Below, in pieces: positions 17,057-30,630 of a stretch of DNA of 64,000 nucleotides. The stretch comes from Pagrus major (Eukaryota > Chordata > Actinopteri > Spariformes > Sparidae). The translations under genes and the position numbers were made by a program. The notes under the pieces were generated by a model, which ran no database searches, was not told where the DNA came from, and was given only the letters and a program-made list of their open reading frames with translations. The stretch spans positions 21,462,197 through 21,526,196 of the forward strand of contig NC_133230.1 of assembly GCF_040436345.1 (NCBI RefSeq), read 5' to 3'. Position 1 is the first letter of the stretch; every line of letters begins with the position of its first letter.

Positions 17057-20000
17057 GTATGGCATGCCCACAATAATGACATTAACATTTTGTTGCATGC
17101 TAGTCTGTTTTTGGTGTCCTGGTTGATTTTCACAACCTCTGTTTTTGTTCTTTATTTTTCAGGGAAGCCGGGACAATATGAGTGTTGTGTTAATCTGCTT
17201 TCCTGGGGCCCCAAAGGTATCTCCAGAAGCAGTGAAAAGGGAGGCCGAGCTGGATAAATATCTGGAGGGAAGAGTAGAAGGTAGGGGAGAAAAACTATAT
17301 TTTTTGGGATAGTGAAAAGACGCCAGGACTACTCCACACTTACTTATACACTTGCTCACATTGTTCAATTAGATGTATCAATCAGTAGACTTTTATCAAG
17401 TAAGCTGAAGAGTCTAAGGTTTAAAAAACCACGACCACCAATTACATTTACTGTCTTTGTGATTTTGAAAGAAAGAGACATATCTTCACTTAGGTTACCA
17501 TTTTGTCCTGGAATTAAACTATACAAATGTTACTCAATGTTGACTTGAGAACCGGGAAAAAGTGTGTGTCTACAGAACCTTTTTGTGGTTAATATTTTCC
17601 TACTGAAGGTACAGTTGCTGGTCACAGGTCTCAAAAATCATTATCACTCCCTCTCAGTGTTACACCGGCAAACCTTTATACTTTCTGTTAGGAGGAGAAG
17701 CCAAGGGAAGTCAATTATTTCCATACTGTATATAGACCAAAATCGCATATAGAAAATGCACCTCAAAGGGCTTAACAATCTATACAGTACATGAGACTGT
17801 GTATCCCAACTTTCGATTCACATATGGACAAAAACATTCCTAATAAAACCCCTTTCAATAGGAAAAAAGGGGAACAAAAGCCTTCGGAGGAACAGAGGAG
17901 GGATTGCTCTTTCTTTCCAAGTCTGTAGATATTTTGTGTATAGAGAAAAATAAAATTAAATGAGTTAAAATTAAAGGTAGCAGTATTTTTTATTTGTTTA
18001 CAATGATTGCTAACTAATTGCCTCTCTCCATTACGTTGTTAACTGTCCCCAAAGTCTGTACTGAAAATGGAAAAAGGACGTTGAAGTTTGTTGCTCCCTC
18101 TGCCTGGAATCAGTTACAAATTTGCCTTGAGTGTTGTGTTGAGTGTAGCTACGGGATGCATTTAAAGTGTTTCTAAACTATTTTGAAGAAATTACTTCTG
18201 GCTGTAGATTTTTTTGAATGTTGTTTTGATATTTTATGACTCAGCAGTTTGTTATTTGTCTTTGCTTGAATTGTTATGTTTGTTCTGTGTCTGCAGCTGT
18301 GTAACTGTGCTGCAGCCTGTCTTGGCCACGACTCTCTTGGAAAAAGAGATTTTCAGTCTCAGTGAGACTTTTTTCCTGGTTGAATAACAAATGATGTTAG
18401 TCAAGGAGTGTGTCAATATCAATAATAGTATTGGTATTCACTTAAAACCCAAGCTTAACTTCTACGCCTCAGTCTTAACATATTATTGATCTGTAAGTAA
18501 GGAAGTTTCAACCACAGTATTTCTCCACTGAACATTCGTGATACGTTTCAATTTCACATATCAATCAGATGTTTCAAAAAAAACAAACAAAAAAAACTCT
18601 TGCACATTTATGTGAAACGATTCAAATGAATCTAATTTTGTTTTCCAACAGAGATCATCAAAAAGCAGGGGGATGAAGGTGTCCCAGATTTGGTCCATGT
18701 TATGCGGACGTTAGCATCTGAGGCCATCCCTAACCTCCCACCAGGAGGAGAGCTGGCAAGCAAGTGAGTGGGCTTTGTGGTTAGCATTAATGGCAATCTG
18801 ATGACAAGTTTGTCTTTCTGACGGTGATTGTCAGTTAAATCACTTGGCATCTTTTGTAAAAAAAATAAATAATCTCTTTTGAAAACTAACATCTAACATT
18901 ATTATACTTCCCTTCAGACGAACTGTTATTGAAGCGATGTACAACAAACTCAACCCCTACCGAAGTGATGACACAGTAAGTATCCCAGCTTGTTTCTTTA
19001 TCTCTCTGTAAGTGTGCTTGGCTTGGAGTACGCATGCTTTTTGATGTGTGACCAGCACATTTTAACCAATGTTATGCATTGTGTTATTAGTATTTTTAAC
19101 AAGATGGAACAAGGAAATATTCTTTTCAACTGAATTTTATTTAAAATGGAGTTGGGGGGGAAAAAAAAGGTACGGGTTGAATCTGTGATGACCGAGTGAC
19201 GTGTCCAGGGTGTCTATTTGCCTTCTGTCCAGTTTATGTACATCTGAAAATATAGACTAGGGATAAAAGCACATTTTTTATTGTAATAATACAATTTTTC
19301 AGTATAGCTGACACAAGTAGAAGTTATCTGATTGTTTCCCTTGAATATTCCTTGTAAAACATTAGACACATAACTTCGTAAAATATAACAAAGGACCACA
19401 GTTGCATTGCAGATCCTGTGCCAAAAAGGCTGTTTTGTACCACATGAGCTGATTTCACTAATTAGTGCTCTATAAATCAAAGATGAAAGAGCTAATCAGT
19501 GAAATTGTCTGGTATTTGTGTGCATGGAATAAAAACCTACATTCTCTGACATACTAGTTTAAAAGAGACATTGCTCATCATTCCTTTGCATACAAACAGA
19601 CCTCAAAGCTGTTGCCCTTGTTCAATCCGATATCATTCTTTTACGTTTTTAGCAGATAAGCTAGCAGTGTCGGCCAAATTTTAATTGTGCACAAGTCATC
19701 TCGTCCTTGACAGTCAAAACTGGTACATTGTTTCAGTATTTCGTCTTTGTACAGAGATGGACTTTTTAAAATTAGTGTCACACGTTGAATAAATCTAGAA
19801 ATTAGGAAACAGTTGGACCCCTTGACTTCCTCCCTATTATATGGTGCAGCCTGAATATTAAATTAACCACCAGTCTACACAAAGCTCTTCATGGAGAAAG
19901 TGAAATTAGGTTCTTACAAATGTCTACAAATGTTTTCTCAAAGTGACCATAGAAATCTAACACAGTACTTGGTTCTGTATTTCCAATGAGTAGTCATTTT

Positions 20001-23000
20001 AACCACCTTGGCAGCATTTGCACTCTCCAGGTAACATCTTAATCATCTTTGCACATCGGGATATTGTCCAGTAGTTTGCAGATTTGCGACAGCTTGGTGA
20101 AGCATGAAGGTTAGATTCTGAGAATAGTTTTATTGAAGTAAGTACAATAATTCTTAATGACTTTAAAATTAGAGCTGACGTCTGACGCCCGACCACCCAA
20201 GGACCTTTAACAGTCTACATATCAACTTAGTAATTGTGCCTGAAGTTAGTTTTTAATTCATTCTTTGTTGTAGTGTTGTGCGTTGTACCTAATTGCGAGT
20301 AGCAGTACTTTAACATCCCTAGTGCGCTGTGATTATATTTTTACAGCACAAACATCCCCCTAGTATTTGGTCTATATGTCTGTATTTGGCCCCATTAATT
20401 GTCAGTATTCCTGTTGCTCAGAGATACTCAACTTTCGGCCCACAGACTGCATTTGGCCAACCATTTTCTAAGTCGCAATGAAAATAAATGGATTTTTTTT
20501 GTTTTTTATACCAATTGGTAAATGTGCAGTAATGTCCCTTGGCTGGTAGATATGCCAGTGTCATATTTTGGGATAAAGTAGACTAGTTATTTACAGAGAG
20601 AAGAAGGCTGATCTTTGCAGGATGCACACAGTGCAGTAGGATCAGATGGTGAGCTATGCAGGGGAGGACAACTATTAGCAGAAGAGGAGCAAAAGTTATA
20701 CATAAATGAGGATAATTCTGATCCCATGAATGTCTTTTACACTAAAAGAGCTTAAATACGCTATTAATTCTGCCCCTAGTAGAAGCAGTGTGTTTAAAAT
20801 GTATGTTTATGGATCATTCGAATATTTGAGTGATTGCATGATTGAAGAGGTTCCAGCTATGCTTAATGTTGTATGAACCCTTTCAAATGCAACCAAAGCA
20901 TTAAGAAATAAGATGTAGTTGCCGCTCTCATTTTCAGTGGATAAGTCGGTTAATTTGAATATAAGGAATTTCGAAGAAAGGCCTTTTAATGTTTATTCAT
21001 CGTATCTAATAAATATTACTGTTCGTTTGTTAACTGGCTCCTGGCCTCCTGTCATTTTGCAAAAGTGGCCCCTGGGCAAAGCACCTTGAGAAAAACATAA
21101 AAATCCTACACACAACCACTCGGTGCGACACTGTCAGGACCAGGCTTTATAACACGTAGCATTATGGCTGAGGAGTTCTGTGCTCTTTTGTGACTCTCTT
21201 TGCCTTGACTTACAGTATTGACTTGCTTTCTTTTTGAACCTCAGTTATTCTGTCATGCAGCGCTTTGTTGTTCTAGTGGCCCTACCTGTCCGCCTTGCCT
21301 GGTTGCTCGGTTTGGATAGACAATCACTTTTATAAAGTATCTGCAGTCTTTACAAACCTTTTAGTAATGGAGCCCATTGTGCTTTGTAACATTTTAACAC
21401 CTTAGAAACAGTCTGATATCCTTTGATCAAGGAATCTATCCACCACAAAAGACCTTCACATCAAAAGAGAATGTTTTACTGAGTATAAAATATATTCACA
21501 GTCAGATGTTAACCCGTAGAATATAAAGTTCTTGATCTGTGACAATATCTCTTCAAAGCCCATTATAAATTCCTGCTGTAGCACCACAACTGAAAAGGTC
21601 AGGGGGCATGTAAATGGGTCAATAAGGCTATATAAAACTTATTAAATAAAATTGGAGTGGTTTTGTTAAAAAGATACCAGTTAGTAACCAAAGTTTATAG
21701 GGTTTATGTTCCAAAGCACATTATGTAACTAAAATCTCTCTAAGAAAGGATGTCAGATGTAGTCCTGAACACAATGACTGCATACAGTGCTAGGTCGCAA
21801 TAGATCAGCCGAGCTGAATACATTTTCTCTTGTCTTGTGCGTAGTTTGTGAGTAACCTTGGACTCTCTGTGGTAGGTATTTGACTTAAACTATGACGGTA
21901 ATGGCTCTGCCTGCATCAGAAATAATCACACTTTACAACAACTTCCATTATTTTCTTGAATTTCCTGCCCAAATTTGAATACCTTAGATTAGGGGGGCTT
22001 TTTTGAAAAGTTTGTGGTCCACAAGTGTCAGTAACAAAACATAGGTTACCACTATACGACACGACTGGATCACGTGGGCAATTCTTCTTAAAAGCAGCAA
22101 TCACAATATTGAAATTTTAAATATCCTCTTCTCCCTTTACGTCACCTTTTGAGGCATCACTCTCCTTTTGAACAAAACTCTTGAAACAACTTCATCACCA
22201 AATACAGTCAGAAGGCATTATTAATATTAATGATAATTTCTGTCCATAAAAAAATCACAGCGGTATAAGATAAAATCTTTTAGGGTACTATTTAAAAAAA
22301 ACAAACAATAGACTCGTACAAAAATCATCGCTCTTACACAACTCTCTTTCTCCAGCAGACACTGTGGAAACTACAACAAAATAAAAGACGTAAAGCTTTT
22401 GAAAACATGCATCTACCTCTCACTCAAGCTAGTATCCATTTATAAGTAGTCTGAAACATGTTGGCTCAACAGAAATGCGCTGAAAACAAATAAAATACCC
22501 TAAGGGCACATTAACAAAATTATACATAAATATAAAACAAATAAAAGACAATCACCCTGTGTGATGTGACCACGTGTAGAATAACGTTAAGTGGAGCCAT
22601 GACATCTACACATTAGCGTCACAACATTTGTCACACTGCCCTCAACTAAACTGTGGTCCTGTTACATCTTGCATTAAATAAAAACCTTACTTAAAACGTC
22701 GTGCATTTTTTAACTAAACATTGAAAGTACCTTTTAGACACAATTCTTGTCAACCTTTTTAACACCTTATTTCTACAAATTTTAATCACTTTTTAACGAC
22801 TTTATAAACTCACATAATTATAAATTTAAAATTGAAACGTACACAATAAAACATCTTAAACCAGCTCTATTTGTAGACCTTAACTTAAACTGTGGTGGCA
22901 TTCTGAAGTAGTAAGCCTCTGAAGCTGGTTTGTCTACTAGCAGCCAAACTGGTTGCAGACAGTGCACTCATTATAGCCATGTAACAGCATGTGTAAACAT

Positions 23001-25466
23001 TACAGATGGCCCGATCAAGTTTTTTTTTTTTTTTTTTACTTCCACCTTTAATATTGGGTGTGTCTGCCAATACTGACGCTAATCTGAAGATTACGTTTGC
23101 CAGTATATCACAGCTGCCCAGTGCACACACATTCAAATATCAGGTACACCTACTGAATTTGGCACAGTTAATTGTTTCTTGAGCTACTTGCTCTAAAGAC
23201 TGGTTCAAAACTCTACCTTGGTAGGCTTAGATTATGACATATTAATCAAAGTTTAAGTCAGAGAACTCCTGAAAGTGACAGGACACGACCAGATAGACTT
23301 ATCGCTGTGTTGATGTTGCCACTAGAAAAACACTAGTGATTGTACAGTGGCATTACAGTGGAGCAAGTTCATCATTGCAGACATCTGAATCAGACGCACC
23401 ACCCAAATCATTTTTCATAAAGGAGAGCAGATTTTCACAGTAAAGAAAGGATGGACATTTGATGAGGTTCATTTTAGCCGATACAATCGATTAATTTATG
23501 CCAGGGGCCTCATTTATTAAAAAATATTTTAGATTTATACTTGAACTTAGTGTTAAGATCATTCCTGAGGATGTGCATATGGTCGATTCATAAAAGATAC
23601 CGAGCATAAAAAAACCCACTGAAGCGGTTTCTAAGAATCCCATTTGCAACTTACACACCTGTGATCTATAGATCTCAAATCGACTTAAATTGACGGCACC
23701 TGCCTTGTGACTTCCCTTGTACATACCTGCCCAAATTATTGTTTAGTCAGAAATAGCCATCGAGCACAAGAGAAAAACAAACTTTCTGGAAGACAGGACC
23801 ACAGCAATGTTCGAGGGGATTAAACCAGGCTATATGTATTATGCGTTGGACTAAATAGTGAGTTTACAAACAAAGCCAAACATGCAGCTTGGGAGTGTTT
23901 CACTGCTGCAGTAAACAAGGTGGGGCAGAAAGACAGAACGGTGGCCGATATTAAAAAGAAATTACCCCATTGTCAGTATATGCTTTAGATCTTGGCATAT
24001 AGTTATTGAACTAGAAATAAATTAATCTATTTTTTACATCTCTCGTTCCAACCAAAAGGATAATCAATGCCAATGTTGTGTCCAAACTTAAAGTGGAAAC
24101 TCAAAAGGTCTGTGTTAAACAAACTGTCTGAACAATTTGATGCATTACTTACAAACCTAGAACAACCCTGAAAGGGAGGGAGGACGCTTTAAATAGATCG
24201 GAACATATTTGTATGAAGTAGTCTGCTTTATCATTTTTTTGATATCCCATCCTACATGTATTTTACGGCCGAAGTCCAGGTCTATGATATGCACATTTTT
24301 GTTTTGATCTGCCCTGTTTGGTTGTGAATACAGCTGTATGGACATACAGCTGGCATGTGTCTTGGGGTCTGCTTTTTGAATACGTCATATCCAGAGCCAA
24401 ATCAATCACATATGGATAAAGATTATATGTAAATGTAAATAAATTCAATCAGCGTCTCTTATGAAAGCGTTGACTAGTTCTAGTTAGATGGATTAGTTTG
24501 TGTGATCCTGGCCTGAAGGTTTTAGATGTTTCCCGGTACCAAAACACCAGTTTCAAATGATCAGCTCGTCATCAAGCTCTGCTAAAGTCTGATAATGACC
24601 CATTCATTTGAATCAGGTGGGTTGGGGTAGGGAAACTTCTAAAACGTGCAGGGCAACAGGTCCAGAGGACCAGGATTGAAGGACACTGATGTACAGTATG
24701 ATAGAGCCAGACTGATGCTTCGATTTTGGGGCCGATACAGATAAAAAAAATTAAAAAAAATGTTGATAGTGATATACCAGCTGATTTAAACACATTTTTT
24801 GCAATGATAATATTATTAATATATACTATTTAAAATATTTTTACTGTATAGGGATGTTAATTCATTATAAATTAATCACTGTTAAGAATGTATTAACCGG
24901 CAATCAGAGATGGCGACAGATCCATCAAAAATCTATCTTGTTACAAATTACAAATACTTGCTTTTCAAGTTAATAAGTTACAAATAACTTGTAATTTAAA
25001 AATTACAAAAATACATTCCATACAAACGGATATTACATTTTAGCCATATAGCAGTTTCAATATATAAATAACTTAAGTTAAGTAAATGATGATACATGAC
25101 AAGGTGGTCTTATGAAACAGAATTACACTTGAAAGACGATGCGTTTTCTGTGGCAATGGTATATGGTTAACTTGTATGCTTGTCAAGTTAATTAACGAAG
25201 CATTCCAAAGAATACATTAGATAAAATAATTATCATCTGTAAAAGTATTTACAGTTACATTAGAGACTTTGGGGAAAAAATGGTGTTGATAGACACGTAT
25301 CTCTATCAACTCCTGGATGATATTGTTATGTCAGTTTGTGTCAATGATGCTTAAACCTGTCCAGCTTTTGATAACGATCTGGTGGATGTAGAGCCAGAGT
25401 CTGAAGGGTTTCTCCTTCCTCTTCTCTCTTATCAAGGACTCTGCGTCCACAGACGATATGTGGTAA
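16220..25466 (+). CDS. ppm1a: protein phosphatase 1A, Mg2+/Mn2+-dependent (PPM1A, PP2C-alpha), five coding exons
   Basis: Serine/threonine phosphatase of the PP2C family; mammalian PPM1A dephosphorylates stress-kinase pathway members, SMAD2/3 and IKK-beta. Coding exons: 16220-17056, 17163-17280, 18652-18763, 18918-18975 and 25437-25466; total 384 aa (human 382). The start [14 protein letters not shown] has Gly2 as a myristoylation candidate. PP2C metal and phosphate residues are visible: Arg33, Glu37 and Asp38 in [10 protein letters not shown], Asp60-Gly61 in YDGHAG, Asp147 in CGDSRG, Asp240 in ACDGIWD and Asp283 in GSRDNMS. The helical C-terminal extension specific to PPM1A/B follows ([20 protein letters not shown]). 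The protein ends DSASTDDMW, which favours PPM1A over PPM1B. The last intron is about 6.5 kb. Catalytic residues appear complete. Confidence 0.96.
17163..17280 (+). CDS. ppm1a: ppm1a exon 3
   Basis: Encodes [20 protein letters not shown] and [19 protein letters not shown], in phase 0 from exon 2, ending in phase 1. It supplies the last metal-coordinating aspartate. Confidence 0.95.
18652..18763 (+). CDS. ppm1a: ppm1a exon 4
   Basis: The acceptor AACAG ends at 18651. It encodes [20 protein letters not shown] and [16 protein letters not shown], part of the C-terminal helical domain. Donor GTGAGT at 18764. Confidence 0.94.
18918..18975 (+). CDS. ppm1a: ppm1a exon 5
   Basis: Completes a split lysine codon, then encodes [19 protein letters not shown]. 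Donor GTAAGT at 18976. Too short to appear as a long open frame. Confidence 0.93.
20415..21100 (+). mobile_element. possible nonautonomous hAT-like repeat
   Basis: Its left end reads ATACTCAACTTTCGGCCC and its right end GGGCAAAGCACCTTGAGAAA, loosely inverted. The inner ends have GGCC-containing words typical of a teleost repeat I know. Boundaries are approximate. Confidence 0.35.
24701..24790 (+). mobile_element. fragment of a GGCCGATA-type nonautonomous repeat
   Basis: TAGAGCCAGACTGATGCTTC and TTTTGGGGCCGATACAGATA resemble the left end of the fuller copy at 55599-55894. Only the left part is recognisable. Confidence 0.5.
25437..25466 (+). CDS. ppm1a: ppm1a exon 6, 9-codon terminal exon
   Basis: [39 protein letters not shown] then stop. 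It follows an acceptor ending TTATCAAG and joins exon 5 in phase 0 to give [13 protein letters not shown], the PPM1A C-terminus (human DSTSTDDMW). Confidence 0.92.
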   Translation, partial: DSASTDDMW

Positions 25467-25596
25467 CACAACCTCCTACCACTAACACAGCATAGAGTTT
25501 ACAAACCACCATCCTCTCAAGACCCACAGCAGCTCAGCTCAGCAGTCTGTCTCTCCGTCACTCTGAGCTTTTGGTTTCTAAGAAGGGAATTTCATG

Positions 25597-25655
25597 GGAG
25601 GAGGAGGAGGAGGAGGAGGAGGAGAAGGAGGAAGAGGAAGAGGAAGAGGAAGAGG
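25597..25655 (+). repeat. GGA/GAA-rich purine tract
   Basis: (GGA)n grading into GGAAGA units just after the ppm1a stop codon; the glutamate-rich frame is a repeat artefact. Confidence 0.9.
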
Positions 25656-27908
25656 AGTTGCATGCACAGACCTGGAATAGTGCAGCACCAGTCCACTCTG
25701 GAGTTCAGGATCCCTACCGTCTTGTCTCCCCTTTTTTGTTCACCCACCTTAATACTCTCCTCTAAAGTAATCCATAACAAGTCCACAAGGTCTTTTTCTT
25801 TTTGTTAAATAATCAGCTTAAGTAGTAAGATTTTTTGCTGTAATTAATTTGATTCACATTTCCTTGTGTGTGTTTGTATATTTCTGTTTTTGTGAAGTGC
25901 AATTGTCCTGTACAAACAGCCTGTATTTAATGCAGCTTGATTTTAAGTTAAAAAATGAAAGAAATGAAAAAGAGAACCTTTTATGCACTATCTGCCTTTT
26001 CCTGCTCTTCTGGAATTGTAACAAATGTCTATTCAGTGAATATTTCTGCTTGTCCTCCAGGCACAATGTCTCTGCGCTTTTACTTTTCTTTATTCTTTTT
26101 TTTGTTTTTTTCAGTTAGTCTATTCTCCTTTAAGAAACGGGTAAATTGTATAGTTGACAGCACAGTAAGCTCTCTATATCAAACCATTTAAATCCTAATT
26201 ATTTTTTCCCTGTGCTTTTTTTATTGTATTTTATTTTTGTAAGTGGTTTTCTGTACATGCTCAAATAATAATGGCAAAGGTGTTTCTCAGTCATTTTGGA
26301 AGTGTGAAGTGAAAAACATTTTGTTTTCATTTCCTCAAGGCATCTAATGAAAAAAAGACCCCTGTTAACACGTTTGTCTGTGCGAATAGATACTTGCAAG
26401 CGTGCGTGGGTGCTTGTGTGTATGTATGTGCGCACGTGTGTCAGTGTAAAGGCAGATCTGTATGTGCAACTCTAATTTAAATTTTGCTAAGGTGGCTCAG
26501 ACAACAGACCAGTCTGGAGTTTAAGGGAATTGCTCTCCCAATGCTTAACCCATTGTTTGCCCCTTTTTTCAGCCAATGTTCCATATCAACCCAACATAGG
26601 CTGTCACTACTTCTTATTCCAAAAAGCTTTGGATAACAGAGTTTACATGCTGTTACGCTGTTTGAACAACTTCAAGCTAAATATCAGAACTATACTGTAA
26701 CCTGAGATGACACAAGTAGTTCAATTTACCCAAGGTGTGCAGTGGTTTGCAGCTAGTCACGTCTCGACTAGTTTACACATCTGTTGTGTCATATTTAGAT
26801 ATCAATTTCTAAACATACATTGTTACCAGTGCCCACTGTGGGTGCCATATGATTTATAATCACTCGTTTCAGCTTTATGACAGCCTATGCCAAGTTTTAT
26901 GTTTTCATGAGATTCAGTTTTTGTATGTGGTACAGATAGATTTTTAGCTTCTACCTTTTTAAATATCTGATAATTTGACTGATGTGAACAGTTTAAGCAC
27001 TGACTATTTTAGAGAAAATCGCCCATGATAGGAGAAACTGTTGACTCTAAAACTAAACAAGGCTATTTTTTGTGATCTTTATTTGGACATTGACACCAAG
27101 AACAAATCCGCTAACCACAATGAGTTCTCGTGGTTGTATAGTAACTTTTTATTCCCATCGAATTTGCTCATCTAAAAACTCTCCCCCACGGCACCACAAG
27201 CCAGAGCACAATACAGTTTGCTGCTATAGTGTATGATCTTTGGGTTGATTTACTTTTTAATTTAATTTTTCAGTTAATTTCCCCCTCTGAAAAGATTAAT
27301 AGACTAAACTCACACAGTAGATATATTTCTTGGAAGAGAAATGGTTTTATTTCAGATTTATTTTCTGCCATTTTTTTTTTTTTTTTGTCTAAAATTGCAT
27401 TGTTTGAAATTATGTATGTATATATTTTTGACTTAAACTTTCAAGGAATAAATCAGTTGCTTGAGTTAGTTTTTTTGCCATGGACAAAATGTGATTCTGG
27501 TTTGTCTCTGGATGGTTAGTTGAATTTGTGTGTGTCCCTGTAATCAATTTGCTGTCCCTCTGATTAACATTGGACGTTTGAACATTTTCATTTAAATGAT
27601 ACACAATATTAAAGTACTACATTTGTAATAATCCATTAATCAAAATGACAATCCTAACTATTTCACCACATTTAGGTTAGTGGTAGGTAGCAAATGATTA
27701 AATCTTTAACAAAAACACTGTAATCCTAAATTAGCTGCTTTCTAATGTGCTTTAGCGGCGAAAAGGCCAAAGACCGCTCTTATAATGGCAAAGACTATAT
27801 CACAAGAAGTAACAATACAGAGAACAACCTAGCAGCAACCCTGTAAAAGATGTTTAAAATGTTAAGCAATTAGAAAGTGATTTATCTCGAGATTCATTAA
27901 CAGTTAAC

Positions 27909-28292
27909 TTTTAAAGGTACTCAGTGGAGTTTTTGACCACTGGTGGTGCTGTAGAGAAATGTTGAGATGAGCGGGTTCTCACTCTACGAGCACGAGGATG
28001 AACATGCAGGACGAAACCAGGGAACGACCTGGAACACAATTCTGTTGACTGCAGGGGGCAGTAATGTGTATATCAACAGTTGGTGTCATGGTAATGTGGC
28101 ATGAAAGTGTTAATGAACCAATAAAAGATGATGAAACTGCAAGCTCATGCAAAAATTGTAGGTTAATGTGATGTATGGAGAAGCATTGAACATGTTTGTT
28201 AGGCCTTAAAGATGCACAAAATGCATTTTGGTAAGAAATGTTTGAATGTAAACCTAACTGTTTACAGTGGAAACTCCATTGGGTACCTTTTA
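27909..28292 (+). mobile_element. MITE-like element with terminal inverted repeats
   Basis: The left end TTTTAAAGGTACTCAGTGGA and the reverse complement of the right end (TTTAAAAGGTACCCAATGGA) form inverted repeats of about 24 bp. Flanks CAGTTAAC and CAGTCACC are a plausible decayed 8-bp target duplication, as in hAT elements. No coding capacity. Confidence 0.65.
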
Positions 28293-30568
28293 AACAGTCA
28301 CCACAGAAATAACATTAACAACAACACGTTAAAAGACTCGAGACTGTAAACATGTCAAATAGGAGAATTAATTTAATTGTTTGCATGATGTGGTTTTACT
28401 GAATATTCCTTCCTATAAAAAGTGGAGAAATCATTTCATTCACATCTTTTTGGTTTAAATGTCAGTATTGCATTTCAATACTTACCAATACTTGTATACC
28501 TACTAATGAAAACCCTTCAAGTCAATTTATTCAGTGCGTTGGATAAAAATGTATTAGTGTGTGTGAAGATGCCTTTTTTTCTTTAGATAGTCAGTTTATA
28601 TTTGATCTGTAAGCTGTTTTATTTTGTGCTGCATTGCTTGTAATCATTGAGTGCACTAAATGTCTCTCATCAGCACCCAGCCGCTTGTTGCAAACCTTTC
28701 AGGTGCTGACTCTAAAAGGAACATTTTGTGCAGTTTTTCTTTAAGGTTAATAAGGAACAAACAATATTTCTTTGCATCTCTAGGCCATCGATAGGCCCAC
28801 GGCCCTGGACTGTCCTGTGTTGCCCCTGAAATTTAACAATTCAGGATTAAGTTACGCTGATTAATGACCCGTTTATATAACCAACTTGCTCCACAGAATA
28901 AAAAATAGAGAAGCTAGCTTTTTAATACTCAAAATTGCTGCAGCTGGAATGTTAGCAGATATTAACAGTGGCTTGGTTGTGATTCATCACATCTGGGTGT
29001 TTTTTTTAAAAAATCATTACAATTTCCATCACATCCTTGTCGCTACCCCAGCCGTCATGAAAACTGAACAAAAAAAAAAAGACCCCAAGCATCTGCTCCC
29101 CTTGTTTTGCTTTTTCATGAACTGAAATACCTCATAACATTTATAGGAAGTGTTTTTGTCTTGTGTTATGTAGATTCAAACTGTTCCGAAAGCAGTTCAC
29201 GTGTGGAGACTTAAATGAAAGCGGTTTTCTTGTGGCTCGCCCTCACAGAACTTATGATTTTTAACACTGATCTATTTGAATGGGATACGCCTGTGCTCAT
29301 GTACAGTATTTTAACAAGTTGTGCTGATGTTAGGACAAAAAAAGTAATGATTTAAGTGGCTACCGCAAATGACAACTTATTTGAGTTACTAGGAACACTA
29401 TTAGCCATGTTGTATAAGCTGTCCCCCACCCACCACCCCCCAAAAAACACCCTCGAATGCTCACCTGTGTAATTTAACTTGTCCACTTGTGTGATGCTCA
29501 CTTAGCTCAAATCTAGAATTGTATCGAGAGTTCAGGGTTTTAGAAATGTGAGATGTGTGACTAAATGACAATAGTCATATGCACTGATCATCTGTTTAAT
29601 CAGCTTTTTTTCTTTTCAGAAAATTGTTATTGTAGAAAAAAAAGATTATAAAGCTATTTACAGAGTTACCTTTGGTTGCCTGGAATGCATCCTGTATATT
29701 CTTGTACGGAGGACTACCTGGCAGAAGTTTGAAGAGATTTTAAATGCTTGCGCCCTCTTGTACATATTGATGTACCTCAGTTGTGGCGTTTACTGTGTAA
29801 CCCTTAGCAGTGGTGGTTTATTTGTCCCCTCACAGGGCGACCTGAGCCTCACTTTGCTGACCTTTTTCAGCTCATAAATAAGCTCACCGATTTGCCTTAC
29901 CCAATCTCATGTTGCCCCCTAAAGTACTTGTTCAACAAACACTATGAGGAGTGATGCTGCTGACATTGCTCTCTCACAGATTAAAAACTGTCCCCATGTT
30001 AGGGTACTTAAGCTATCAACAAAGTGACTTTGTCCTGGTTCTCACAAGGTACAACTTTTCAACCATCGCTGGTTTGTATGCTATTTTTTTTCCATGTTAC
30101 CTTATTGAATCTCGGTCTTGAAAGCTTATTTAATTTTTCACTGCAGATGATGTCATACTTTTAACAAATGCAAGTGTTTTAACATGGTAACCTCGTAAGC
30201 ATTCAAAATGTGCATACATACATTCATGTCTGCTATATTTATGGTTACATTCGAGAATAGCTTTAGAGTGCTGTAGATAAGTATTGTCAATGTTGATTCA
30301 AATGCTTCTCAGAGGCCTCTGTGAGTGATTTTACAAAGTTCAATAACTGTATATTTTGTATTATGTTCTAGCTCCAAAGGAATGGCAGAAAAAAAAAAAA
30401 AGAAAATGTTTAAAAAAGCTTTGTTCCCTGAACTAAATTGTACTATTTGTGTTGTCGATTGAACAAATTGCATTCCTTGCTTGTGAATTGATGCATTTCT
30501 CTCCCTGCCCCTTAAATCTTCTCCCCTTCTTTCCCTCCTTTCTTTCATTTTTTAGCCTTTGAAGTTTG

Positions 30569-30574
30569 AATAAA
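30569..30574 (+). terminator. candidate ppm1a polyadenylation signal
   Basis: AATAAA, with a second one at 30602-30607 and T/G-rich sequence downstream. Confidence 0.4.
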
Positions 30575-30630
30575 ATTTCTAGTTTGCAGAATGTATTACT
30601 AAATAAATGGGTTGTCATCTTGTACCTCTC

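Larger units (their letters stand above)
18976..25436 (+). other. ppm1a intron 5 (about 6.5 kb)
   Basis: A long AT-rich intron with no other exon that I can recognise. It contains a probable nonautonomous transposon copy around 20415-21100 and a fragment of another repeat near 24701-24790. Confidence 0.75.
25467..30630 (+). other. ppm1a: probable long ppm1a 3' UTR
   Basis: About 5 kb after the ppm1a stop with no coding sequence. Polyadenylation signals AATAAA at 30569-30574 and 30602-30607 are followed by a T/G-rich stretch, and the mammalian PPM1A 3' UTR is also several kb long. Earlier poly(A) sites are possible. It includes a GGA-rich tract and a MITE-like element. Confidence 0.45.

Noticed and set aside
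17057..17162. Read-through of the ppm1a frame into hydrophobic sequence
   Set aside because: This is intron 2 (GTATGG...TTTCAG); removing it restores LYKGSRDNMS.
25571..25786. Glutamate-rich and leucine-rich frames
   Set aside because: Product of the GGA-rich tract after the ppm1a stop.
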